IMG/VR virus record: IMGVR_UViG_3300007770_001284 | Location: 124,001-188,000 of that record | Strand: one strand, 5' to 3' | Length of the DNA stretch: 64,000 nt | Source: a virus | Shown: positions 51,064 through 58,505 of the stretch, piece after piece | Layout: the number at the start of each line of letters is the position of its first letter | Numbering within the stretch: position 1 is the first letter of the stretch | Made by a program: the position numbers and the translations under genes | Notes under the pieces: generated by a model | Told to the model about the DNA's origin: nothing | Database searches by the model: none | The model's input: only the letters and a program-made list of their open reading frames with translations

Positions 51064-52266
51064 ATGTCTATTTTTGTTTGTAAAGATGCTATAGGAACAG
51101 GACAGAGCTTATTACTTGAAGATGGCCAAGCATGTTGGGTCACCGATGAATATCCGGCAACATTCACTTATGGCTGTGGTGATAGAATCAATGCGTCTGA
51201 GCCTCTGTTCCAGCTTTTTGATATCACTTTACCAGAATTGATACCAGCAGAATTTATTCAAGCAATGCGAACATGCGGGATCGACAAGGGTGTTCCGTGG
51301 GCTCATATATTGCCAAAAAGGAAATTTATGGAGAGGTTTAAAAACTTCATCAATGCCCTTTCAGCCGCAGAAGAAAATATAGCGAATAATGAATATTCTA
51401 ATTTTTTTATTGAAACGAACAGAATTTTAAATAAACTATACTCATGTCAGCTCGACATGGACAAAGCTAAGCACGAACTGGAAATGACTACCTCTGCTGC
51501 TTTGACTAGCTTTTTGAAAGCTAGCAAAAACGCCATAATTGAACCGCCACAATATAGCAGAGTTTCTACTAAAACAGGACGTCTTACAATTAAAACTGGT
51601 CCGCAAATTTTAACTCTAAAAAAAGAATATCGTGAAGTTTTAAGAAGCAGGTTTGATGGTGGGTCTTTATTTGAAGTCGACTTTACATCACTAGAGCCAA
51701 GAGTCGCGTTTAATATCACTGCTGGGGAGAAGTTGCTACCGGGGGAAAAGAGTCCAACAGATCTATACCAATTCTTTATAGAGAAATCTAATATTCAAAT
51801 TCAGCGAGACACTGCGAAGCTAGCTGTGCTGTGTTCGCTTTACGGCGCAGGCACCTCTAAGTTGAGGTCAGTTTTGCAGAAAGACGGAAGCACATTTTCT
51901 GCTGACATGCTGGTCAAGAGGGTCGAGTCGTTTTTTGGCTTAAAAGAGATATTCAAAATGTTGAATGACCAAGCACAATCCGGGTATATTACCAATTTTT
52001 ATGGTCGACCTATCGAAGTCACCGACACTCGTCGCAATATTTTAGTCAATAATTTTCTACAATCAACAGCTGTTGACGTCGCTCTAGCGGGTTTTTGCCA
52101 GATTGTCGAAAATATTCCTTCGTGTAGGCCGGTCTTTATTATTCATGATGCCCTAATTATGGATGTGCCAAACGGACAGGAAGACAAGTTGCAAGACATA
52201 GTCGCTAAAGGATTTTCTGATGAGAAGATGGGTCACTTTCCCCTCAAGCTTACGAGGTTAAAATGA
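51064..52266 (+). CDS. Stand-alone family A DNA polymerase domain
   Basis: 400 residues from the ATG at 51064; a TTG at 51028 would add 12 residues, and neither start has a good ribosome-binding site. Polymerase landmarks in order: TGRL near residue 171-174; motif A EVDFTSLEPRV with Asp206 and Glu211; motif B (fingers) R248-x3-K252-x3-L256-x3-Y260, with Leu at the E. coli Phe762 position; motif C FIIHDALIMDVP with Asp362 and Ala where most have Glu. The length equals the thumb-palm-fingers part alone. No 3'-5' or 5'-3' exonuclease is present; these are encoded separately at 52799 and 56128. Role: DNA synthesis, possibly replicative. Confidence 0.8.
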   Translation: MSIFVCKDAIGTGQSLLLEDGQACWVTDEYPATFTYGCGDRINASEPLFQLFDITLPELIPAEFIQAMRTCGIDKGVPWAHILPKRKFMERFKNFINALSAAEENIANNEYSNFFIETNRILNKLYSCQLDMDKAKHELEMTTSAALTSFLKASKNAIIEPPQYSRVSTKTGRLTIKTGPQILTLKKEYREVLRSRFDGGSLFEVDFTSLEPRVAFNITAGEKLLPGEKSPTDLYQFFIEKSNIQIQRDTAKLAVLCSLYGAGTSKLRSVLQKDGSTFSADMLVKRVESFFGLKEIFKMLNDQAQSGYITNFYGRPIEVTDTRRNILVNNFLQSTAVDVALAGFCQIVENIPSCRPVFIIHDALIMDVPNGQEDKLQDIVAKGFSDEKMGHFPLKLTRLK

Positions 52267-52745
52267 ACGAAGAAAAATTACGACAGCATATTCGTAAGAT
52301 TCTGTTAGAAGAAAGAGAATATACCAAGGGTGACGTTGTAGTTTCTGGAGCTCGAGGCCGGCCGAGTAAGCTTACAATGGAAGCCGGTGCATTGGCAGAA
52401 AGTGATCCAAAGAAATTGATGAAAAACCTTAAAGTCACCAGCTCAGAGCGTGGTAACTTCGACGGTTTGTCAGGCATTATAAAGCAAGCGATTTCAGGGA
52501 CAGAAGCAATGCAGCGCGCTTTCGGTGCCACCAAGTTAATTAAGTCAAAAAATGACTTAAAAGGTATTCAGGTTGCCCAAGGTGAATTGAAGCTTGGAAC
52601 AGCCGCGAAATTTTTGAATTATTCGCTTGTTGGGGCTGTGAAGTCTAGAATGATAGTCCCTGAAGAGGTAATCCAAATAAAGGTACTGTCTGGAATCGGA
52701 CTTGTGGTTTATTTATCGAAAACCAAGAGCTGGGAATCACGGTAA
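52263..52745 (+). CDS. Small protein with N-terminal LxE helix
   Basis: 160 residues; the ATG overlaps the polymerase stop region by 4 bases (ATGA). The N-terminus LRQHIRKILLEE resembles the starts of the 53653 and 22122 proteins and ends in LLE, a potential prohead-protease site. The rest is a folded-looking mixed protein with Lys-rich helices and a C-terminal strand IKVLSGIGLVVYLS. No known family. Either a replication-associated protein or, given the N-terminus, an internal head protein encoded away from the head module. Confidence 0.5.
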   Translation: MNEEKLRQHIRKILLEEREYTKGDVVVSGARGRPSKLTMEAGALAESDPKKLMKNLKVTSSERGNFDGLSGIIKQAISGTEAMQRAFGATKLIKSKNDLKGIQVAQGELKLGTAAKFLNYSLVGAVKSRMIVPEEVIQIKVLSGIGLVVYLSKTKSWESR

Positions 52746-52761
52746 ATAACCCTGTACATTA

Positions 52762-52794
52762 TTTCCTAAAATACTAATATTTTTAGTTAGGAAA
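52762..52794 (+). promoter_or_regulatory. Hairpin covering the exonuclease ribosome-binding site
   Basis: Inverted repeat TTTCCTAA (52762-52769) and TTAGGAAA (52787-52794), eight perfect pairs with a 17-base AT-rich loop. The 3' arm contains the Shine-Dalgarno AGGA for the ATG at 52799, so folding would hide it. No T tract follows, so this is not a terminator. Confidence 0.45.
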
Positions 52795-52798
52795 AGTA

Positions 52799-53638
52799 AT
52801 GAAACACCTTGAGAACAGTGATAATTTAGTTGTATTAACCAGGTTAAAGGGCCTTGAACCACCAGATCGTGGTCCGATCAAGGGAGATGTCCCAGCAGTC
52901 GTTCTGGACGTAGAAACGACAGGCTTAAATTCGGATAAAAATGAAATAATCCAGATTGCTGTACGACCTTTTTTTGTGAACCCTGAAACAGGTGAAATAT
53001 CTGGCATTAAGAAATGTATTGAGTTTCTTCAGCAACCGAGTTTTCCTCTTCCCGAAGAAATTCGCGATATTACTGGTTTTTCTGATGAAGATCTTGCTGG
53101 TCATGAGATTGACTGGAAGAAAGTCTCAAAAATTCTGAATTCTTGCCAATTTATCATTGCGCATAACGCTAGCTTTGATCGTGAGTGGATAGATAAGAAC
53201 CTTAAGAGGAACGGCTATCAGCCTCCTCCAGATGCCATCTGGTGTTGCTCTCTGTCACAAGTCAATTGGAACAATGTCTGTCGACCGTCTAAGGCTCTGG
53301 AGGTCCTCTGCGCTTGGCATGGGTTTTTTTATGATTCCCATAATGCGATTGCCGACATCGACGCGACATTACACTTGTTAAGGTCTGCTGGGAGGATGCA
53401 AGAACTTCTTTCAGCCGCCGTTGAGTCTGATTATCATGTGTTTGCTGTGGGTTCTCAACGGGATGAAAATCCGCTGCTTAAAGCACGTCGATATCGCTGG
53501 AATCCTGACTTAGTATGTTGGTGGAAGTCTACACCATCCCAAAATGCCGCTGAAAATGAGTGCGAGTGGTTGCAGCAGAATCTAAAGAAAGTAGAACCAC
53601 AATTTTTTGAGGTAGAACCACAACTACGTTTTTCTTGA
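52799..53638 (+). CDS. DEDDh 3'-5' exonuclease (DnaQ-like)
   Basis: 279 residues. Exo I: LDVETTG with Asp37 and Glu39. Exo II: AHNASFDREW with Asp127. Exo III: HNAIADIDAT with His181 and Asp186, making it the DEDDh class. A C-terminal extension (residues ~205-279) with LLKARRYRWNPDLVCWW resembles a short module seen after DnaQ domains in some bacterial exonucleases. The polymerase at 51064 lacks an exonuclease domain, so this is a plausible proofreading partner in trans. The ribosome-binding site lies in a hairpin arm, suggesting translational control. Confidence 0.8.
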   Translation: MKHLENSDNLVVLTRLKGLEPPDRGPIKGDVPAVVLDVETTGLNSDKNEIIQIAVRPFFVNPETGEISGIKKCIEFLQQPSFPLPEEIRDITGFSDEDLAGHEIDWKKVSKILNSCQFIIAHNASFDREWIDKNLKRNGYQPPPDAIWCCSLSQVNWNNVCRPSKALEVLCAWHGFFYDSHNAIADIDATLHLLRSAGRMQELLSAAVESDYHVFAVGSQRDENPLLKARRYRWNPDLVCWWKSTPSQNAAENECEWLQQNLKKVEPQFFEVEPQLRFS

Positions 53639-53652
53639 GATAATTAAGGTTA

Positions 53653-53946
53653 ATGGCTAATGAACAAAAAGAAAGACTGCGAACCCTGATTAGGTTTCTT
53701 CTAGAAGATGCTGAAATTCTTGGTGAGCCTGATTTCATTGATGGTCGAGATGACGACGACGATGAAGGACATCATGATGAAGCCTCTGCTGGAGGCGTTC
53801 CTGGTCCCGCAATGCCACTTGGTGTTGGACCATCATATCCAGCGACAGGTCGTCGTCGGAAGAAAAGAAAACCCGCGTGGAAAGCAAATGCTAGCGGTTT
53901 CGGTGGCGCAGCACCGTATACGAAGCCTAAAAAAAATAAGAATTAA
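53653..53946 (+). CDS. Small protein with N-terminal LxE helix and basic tail
   Basis: 97 residues; ATG after AAGG. The N-terminal helix LRTLIRFLLED ends in LLE, like 52263 and 22122. A short acidic run of Asp/His follows (residues ~31-42), then a Pro/Gly-rich spacer and a basic C-terminus (RRRKKRKP and KPKKNKN). The basic tail and LxE site would fit an internal, DNA-associated head protein. Function is inferred only. An alternative reading frame over the same DNA (53708-53959) looks like a shadow. Confidence 0.5.
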   Translation: MANEQKERLRTLIRFLLEDAEILGEPDFIDGRDDDDDEGHHDEASAGGVPGPAMPLGVGPSYPATGRRRKKRKPAWKANASGFGGAAPYTKPKKNKN

Positions 53947-53982
53947 ATTTGAACATTAACAGTTTGTTTATTAAGTTTTACT

Positions 53983-53996
53983 TGTCCTTAGGGACA
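53983..53996 (+). promoter_or_regulatory. Leader hairpin before the gp32 gene
   Basis: TGTCC-TTAG-GGACA, five pairs with a tetraloop, about 50 bases before the gp32 ATG, followed by CCC and GGG triplets that could extend into a pseudoknot. T4 gene 32 mRNA is autoregulated through a leader pseudoknot; an analogous role here is speculative. Confidence 0.25.
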
Positions 53997-54046
53997 CCCG
54001 TAGTGGGAATTTGAATATTGCATATTAAAAATTGGAGATTAAAAAA

Positions 54047-54841
54047 ATGGCAATTGATTTTGAAGCGCTTCGCAAGAAGCTAGGCCAGCTTTCTGGCAAT
54101 AATTCTCGTCGCAATACGATGTGGCGACCTCAAGAGGGAGAAGAAGCGATCGTTCGTATGTTGGCGTTTGACAACGAAGACGGTCTTCCCTTTTCTGAAC
54201 GATGGTTCTATTATAACATCGGAAATAATCCGGGTCTGTTGGCTCCCTATCAATTCGGAAACCCCGACCCGATTCAAGAGCTTATCACAACGTTGCGCGA
54301 TGAAGGTACGAAAGAGTCTTATGAGCTTTGCAAGAAGCTTTATCCCAAGCCTCGGTACTACGCTCCTGTGATTGTTCGAGGAGAAGAAGATCGTGGCGTT
54401 CGTCTGTGGGCATTTGGAAAGACTGTGTACCAGTCATTGCTAAATGTTATGCTCGATGAAGACTATGGCGATATTACGGACCCAGTAGACGGTCGTGATG
54501 TGAAGGTCGTTTGTACAAAGCAACCCGGTCGGCTTTATGCCACGACTGAAGTTCGTCCCCGTGGAAAGCAATCTAAGCTGGCTTCATCTGCAAAGCAGAT
54601 GAAGGAATGGACGGAAGCGCTCCCTAATCTTGATGAGCTTTACGAAGCAAAGTCTTATGATGCGCTTTCTAAGATTGTCAACGATTGGCTAAATGAGGGC
54701 GACACTGAAGCAGCCGAGTCGACAGGTACATCTCGCGGGTTTGACAATAATCAGAGCAAGAGCGGTTCAAGTGATCAGGTTGCATCGAAGTTTAAGAGTT
54801 TGGACGATGCGTTTGCTGATTTGGAAGAAGATGATTTTTGA
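54047..54841 (+). CDS. gp32: Single-stranded DNA-binding protein
   Basis: 264 residues from the ATG at 54047, with GGAG at a suitable distance; a TTG at 54032 is the alternative. The T4-like core is visible: RNTMWRPQEGEEAIVRML, KPRYYAPVIVRGEEDRGVR, and the YGDITDPVDGRDV region of the OB fold. The Cys/His cluster of the T4 zinc finger is absent. The C-terminus is a Gly/Ser linker followed by an acidic tail (DDAFADLEEDDF), the protein-interaction arm for polymerase, helicase loader and recombinase. It is monocistronic, with a terminator downstream, as expected for a highly made protein. Confidence 0.88.
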   Translation: MAIDFEALRKKLGQLSGNNSRRNTMWRPQEGEEAIVRMLAFDNEDGLPFSERWFYYNIGNNPGLLAPYQFGNPDPIQELITTLRDEGTKESYELCKKLYPKPRYYAPVIVRGEEDRGVRLWAFGKTVYQSLLNVMLDEDYGDITDPVDGRDVKVVCTKQPGRLYATTEVRPRGKQSKLASSAKQMKEWTEALPNLDELYEAKSYDALSKIVNDWLNEGDTEAAESTGTSRGFDNNQSKSGSSDQVASKFKSLDDAFADLEEDDF

Positions 54842-54867
54842 TTTATAGGACGAAAGTACTATTTTTC

Positions 54868-54899
54868 ATGGGGACGAAGCAATTCGTCCCCATTTTTTT
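54868..54899 (+). terminator. Rho-independent terminator after gp32
   Basis: An 11-bp perfect stem, ATGGGGACGAA / TTCGTCCCCAT, with a GCAA (GNRA) loop at 54879-54882 and a tract of seven T (54893-54899). It separates the gp32 transcript from uvsX. Confidence 0.92.
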
Positions 54900-54920
54900 G
54901 AAAAATTATTGGATTGATTT

Positions 54921-54928
54921 TATAATCT
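54921..54928 (+). promoter_or_regulatory. Candidate promoter for uvsX (TATAATCT)
   Basis: TATAATCT lies 24 bases before the uvsX ATG, right after the gp32 terminator, where a promoter is needed. No good -35 box is seen at 17 bases, so a phage-type or activator-dependent promoter is possible. Confidence 0.5.
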
Positions 54929-54944
54929 TTTCACGGGGATCTAA

Positions 54945-56135
54945 ATGGCAAGAAAGAAAAAAGAAGAAGTTGATTTCACCAGTGACTTGATTAAGTCTTT
55001 AAATAAGGAGCACGGCTCTCGTGTTGCATACAATTTATCACAAGATGAATCTCCTACACACGTGAAACGCTGGATCGGTACAGGTTCTAAACAATTAGAT
55101 TATATTATCTCTAATAGACCCAATGGTGGATTACCAGAGGGTCGAATTGTGGAAATATTTGGACCGCCCTCGATTGGCAAGTCTCATATTGCAATTCAGA
55201 TTGCTCGTTCCACCCAAGAGATGGGTGGAATTGTTGTTTATATCGACACAGAAAATGCTACTTCTGTAGAAAATCTCAGTCTTCTGGGTGTTGATATCAC
55301 TAAGCGTTTTGTGTATGTTGACACTCACTGTACTGAAGAAGTATTATCGATTGCAGAGGCTACAATTATGAAAGCAAAGGCGATGGATAAGGATGTTCCG
55401 ATTACGATCGTCTGGGATTCAGTCGCTGCTTCGTCACCAAAGGCTGAATTGGTAGGAGATTATGACCAAAACTCGATTGGCCTGCAGGCAAGAGCTATTT
55501 CTAAAGGGATGCGAAAAATTACAGGTGTAATCGGTAATCAAAATGTTTTGTTTGTTATTCTAAATCAGATTCGAACTAAGATCGGTGTGATGTATGGTGA
55601 TCCAACAGTTACGCCGGGAGGAAAAGCGATTCCATTTCATTCCTCCGTACGTATTAAGCTTGGTGCCGGCCAAAAGATTGAAAACAAGAATAAAGAAGTT
55701 GTCGGGATTCACGTTTCTGCAAAGACAATCAAGAATAAAGTCGCTGCTCCATTTCGTACTTGTAATTTCGAGATTCATTTTGGGAAAGGAATTCAAGAAC
55801 ATGAGCAAGTTTTTGATGAATTACGAAAATTCGGGGCAGGTATTGTAGACGGAAATGAAATTTGTATTAAGGGGACATCCGCTTGGAAAAACCTCACAGT
55901 CGCAGACGTTTCCACCGGGGAAATTTTGGTGGAAAAGAAGTTTTATAAAGCGGATTTCAATGATGTGTGGAAAGACCCGCAATATCGAAAGTATATTGAT
56001 GCTTTGCTTGAGCTTTGTATGATTCGAAAACTAGAAGACCCCAATGCTGCCGAGCTAGACACTGAATCGTATGAAGAGGTTCGCTCTGCCGTGATGGAGC
56101 TAAACCTTGAAGACATGCCAGATTTAGATGTATGA
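54945..56135 (+). CDS. uvsX: RecA-like recombinase
   Basis: 396 residues with GGGG before the ATG. RecA core: Walker A GPPSIGKSH (residues 73-81), VVYIDTENA, Walker B ITIVWDSVAA, and the L1/L2 segments with LNQIRTKIGVMYGDP and TPGGKAIPFHSSVRI. These are close to T4 UvsX/RecA. The N-terminal Lys-rich start and acidic C-terminus are typical. It catalyses strand exchange for recombination-dependent replication and repair, working with gp32 and the Mre11-Rad50 fusion in this genome. It overlaps the nuclease gene downstream by 8 bases. Confidence 0.92.
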   Translation: MARKKKEEVDFTSDLIKSLNKEHGSRVAYNLSQDESPTHVKRWIGTGSKQLDYIISNRPNGGLPEGRIVEIFGPPSIGKSHIAIQIARSTQEMGGIVVYIDTENATSVENLSLLGVDITKRFVYVDTHCTEEVLSIAEATIMKAKAMDKDVPITIVWDSVAASSPKAELVGDYDQNSIGLQARAISKGMRKITGVIGNQNVLFVILNQIRTKIGVMYGDPTVTPGGKAIPFHSSVRIKLGAGQKIENKNKEVVGIHVSAKTIKNKVAAPFRTCNFEIHFGKGIQEHEQVFDELRKFGAGIVDGNEICIKGTSAWKNLTVADVSTGEILVEKKFYKADFNDVWKDPQYRKYIDALLELCMIRKLEDPNAAELDTESYEEVRSAVMELNLEDMPDLDV

Positions 56136-57078
56136 TAGACCTATACTAATAGTCGATGGGTTAAATTGTTTTTTTAGACACTTTGTAGCAAATCCTTCGC
56201 TAAGCGAAAACGGGGATCCAGTTGGGGGTATTGTGGGTTTTTTGAAAGGCCTGCAGCTTTTGCTTGAGAGGTATAACCCAACCCGTGTTATTGTTGTTTG
56301 GGAAGGCGGCGGCTCCCCCCGCCGCAGGGCGATCGATCCCAATTATAAAGCGGGCCGCCGTCCGGAAAAATTAAACAGGTTCTATTCTGAAGATATTCCA
56401 GACACTGTTTCAAATCGAAATGAGCAACTTTCAAAGCTTGTTAAAATCTTACGACATACTCCTGTTTCGCAATTTTACGTTTCCGATTGCGAAGCAGATG
56501 ATATAATCGCAAGGTTAGTGAATGTTAATTTTAAAAATGAAAAATGTGTAATCGTATCGACAGATAAAGACCTTTATCAATTGATCTCACCCAGAGTAAA
56601 ACAATGGTCCCCTGGTCAAAAAGCAGAGCTCGACCCACGTGTAATTTTAGAGAAATTTGGTATTCATCCTGAAAATTTTTGTGTTGCTCGTTGTTTTATT
56701 GGTGACGGCTCAGATGGGTTAAAAGGTGTACGTGGCGCTGGGTTTAAAGCCATGGCAAAGCGCTTTCCCGAGCTTAAATCTTCTTCATTTGTGAGTGTTG
56801 AAGTTATACTTAGCTTATGTCGAGAACGGCGGGAACAAAAGAGGTTAAAGCTTTATGATAATATCGTGTCTGATCAAGAAATTGTCAAAAAAAATTGGAA
56901 ACTCATGTACCTCGGAAGCGGAAACCTCTCCGGCACTCAAGTTCAAAAAATAGACGACATTATTTCGATGCAAGCTGGGAAAAGGGACAAATTGGGTTTC
57001 ATGCGTTGCTTAATTCAGCTGTGTATAAAAAATTTCGATACAGATAGACTTTTTATGACTTTTAAAGCATTAAATTAG
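56128..57078 (+). CDS. rnh: RNase H / 5'-3' flap exonuclease
   Basis: 316 residues. It follows the FEN/5'-nuclease superfamily: ILIVDGLN with Asp10, VWEGGGSPRRRAIDPNYKAGR (Arg/Lys near the substrate gateway), CEADDIIA acidic cluster, STDKDLYQL, and GDGSDGLKGVRGAG (helix-hairpin-helix type region). These residues bind two metals and cleave RNA or DNA 5' flaps. In T4 the homologue removes RNA primers. With the polymerase (51064) and exonuclease (52799) it completes the three activities that E. coli Pol I has in one chain. It overlaps uvsX by 8 bases. Confidence 0.85.
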   Translation: MYDRPILIVDGLNCFFRHFVANPSLSENGDPVGGIVGFLKGLQLLLERYNPTRVIVVWEGGGSPRRRAIDPNYKAGRRPEKLNRFYSEDIPDTVSNRNEQLSKLVKILRHTPVSQFYVSDCEADDIIARLVNVNFKNEKCVIVSTDKDLYQLISPRVKQWSPGQKAELDPRVILEKFGIHPENFCVARCFIGDGSDGLKGVRGAGFKAMAKRFPELKSSSFVSVEVILSLCRERREQKRLKLYDNIVSDQEIVKKNWKLMYLGSGNLSGTQVQKIDDIISMQAGKRDKLGFMRCLIQLCIKNFDTDRLFMTFKALN

Positions 57079-57087
57079 GAAAAAATT

Positions 57088-58494
57088 ATGACATCACCAG
57101 CTTTTGCATTGCTTGACTCGGTCCAACCGGGTCAATTCTCCCAATACAACAAGAATTTTCAAGAGAAAATTTTGCAAGGGCTACTATCAGACAAACAATG
57201 GGCAGTACAGATGGTCGAGATTATGCGACCAGATTTTTTTGAGCTCAGGTACCTTGAGTACCTTTGTGAGAAGTACTTTGCGTATTTTTCAGAGTACAGA
57301 TGTTTTCCGACGCAGCTCCTTCTTATAAGCATTATCAAAGATGCGCTGAATGAGGAAGGTGATGTCTTGCTACGGGATCAAATTGTTTCTTACCTTGTGA
57401 GAATGAAGGAAAATCCCAACCCAAATGATCTTGCATATGTTAAAGAAAAGTCTCTTGACTTTTGTAAAAGGCAAGCGTTTAAAGAGGCTCTTGAAGAGTC
57501 GGTTAATTTGATTTCTACAGGTGAGTTCGAGAGCGTAATTACGCTAATGAAGAATGCGGTGTCAATTGGTCTTCCAAACACTGTAGGTCATGATTTTTTT
57601 GAAGATATGGAAGCTAGATTTCAAAAGATTAATCGATGTGTTTGCCCAACAGGGATTTATGAGCTAGACTCGAAAGATATATTGAACGGCGGCTTGGGAA
57701 GAGGAGAAATTGGCGTTGTTACTGCAAATACCGGTGTTGGAAAATCACATTGGCTAGTGGCAATGGGTGCGAACGCAATGCGATGCGGAAAAAATGTACT
57801 TCACTATACATTTGAATTGACAGAGCAAGCTGTTGGCCTGCGATACGACGCAAATCTTTGTAACATATCTGCTTCCAACGTGATAGATGAGAAAGAAGTT
57901 GTTCGAGACTTTTACGAGAAAAATGATGAGCTTGGTAGGTTGATTATAAAAGAATACCCAACTGGGTCAGCGTCGGTTGTTACGATTAAGAACCACATAG
58001 AGAAATTGTCACTTAGAAATTTTAAGCCAAGTGTAATAATCGTAGATTATGCCGACATTATGCGGTCTACACGATCATATGATTCTCTACGTCATGAATT
58101 AAAGCTAATTTACGAGGAGCTTAGAAACCTTGCAATGGAACTGAATATTCCAGTCTGGACAGCCTCACAAGCGAACAGGGATTCTGCGAATTCCGACATT
58201 GTTGGGCTAGAGAACATGTCAGAAGCATACGGGAAAGCTATGGTAGCCGACTTTGTTGTCTCACTCTCTAGAAAGGCAACAGAAAAAGCCTCCGGTTCAG
58301 GCCGTCTATTCATCGCAAAAAATAGGGCCGGAAAAGATGGGATCGTTTTTCCTATTCACATCGACACGGCTCTTTCTAAGATAGCTATATTGGATGAAGA
58401 TGTGTCAACACTCGCAGAAGCTGTTGAAAATGATGAAAAAGAAATAAAAAGCGCGCTTAGAGAAAAATGGAAGTCAATCACCAACATTGGGTAA
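57088..58494 (+). CDS. gp41: Replicative DNA helicase (DnaB/gp41 type)
   Basis: 468 residues. The N-terminal ~150 residues are helical (primase-interaction domain). The RecA-like motor has Walker A TANTGVGKSH (residues 212-221), Walker B VIIVDYADIM (Asp320), and the motif with TASQANRDS plus the arginine region at RLFIAKNRAGKDG. This matches hexameric superfamily 4 helicases. It unwinds DNA ahead of the fork with the primase at 11753. The end overlaps a possible but rejected early ATG of nrdJ by 28 bases; the preferred nrdJ start lies 11 bases after the stop. Confidence 0.88.
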   Translation: MTSPAFALLDSVQPGQFSQYNKNFQEKILQGLLSDKQWAVQMVEIMRPDFFELRYLEYLCEKYFAYFSEYRCFPTQLLLISIIKDALNEEGDVLLRDQIVSYLVRMKENPNPNDLAYVKEKSLDFCKRQAFKEALEESVNLISTGEFESVITLMKNAVSIGLPNTVGHDFFEDMEARFQKINRCVCPTGIYELDSKDILNGGLGRGEIGVVTANTGVGKSHWLVAMGANAMRCGKNVLHYTFELTEQAVGLRYDANLCNISASNVIDEKEVVRDFYEKNDELGRLIIKEYPTGSASVVTIKNHIEKLSLRNFKPSVIIVDYADIMRSTRSYDSLRHELKLIYEELRNLAMELNIPVWTASQANRDSANSDIVGLENMSEAYGKAMVADFVVSLSRKATEKASGSGRLFIAKNRAGKDGIVFPIHIDTALSKIAILDEDVSTLAEAVENDEKEIKSALREKWKSITNIG

Positions 58495-58505
58495 AGGGTA
58501 ATACG

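Noticed and set aside
54040-54046. Run of A before the gp32 ATG as a possible slippery site
   Set aside because: Located upstream of the start codon with no alternative open frame that joins; simply an AT-rich translation start.
58467-58505. Earlier ATG for nrdJ
   Set aside because: Would overlap the helicase by 28 bases; the ATG at 58506 is preceded by AAAGGG and begins where the NrdJ-like sequence begins.
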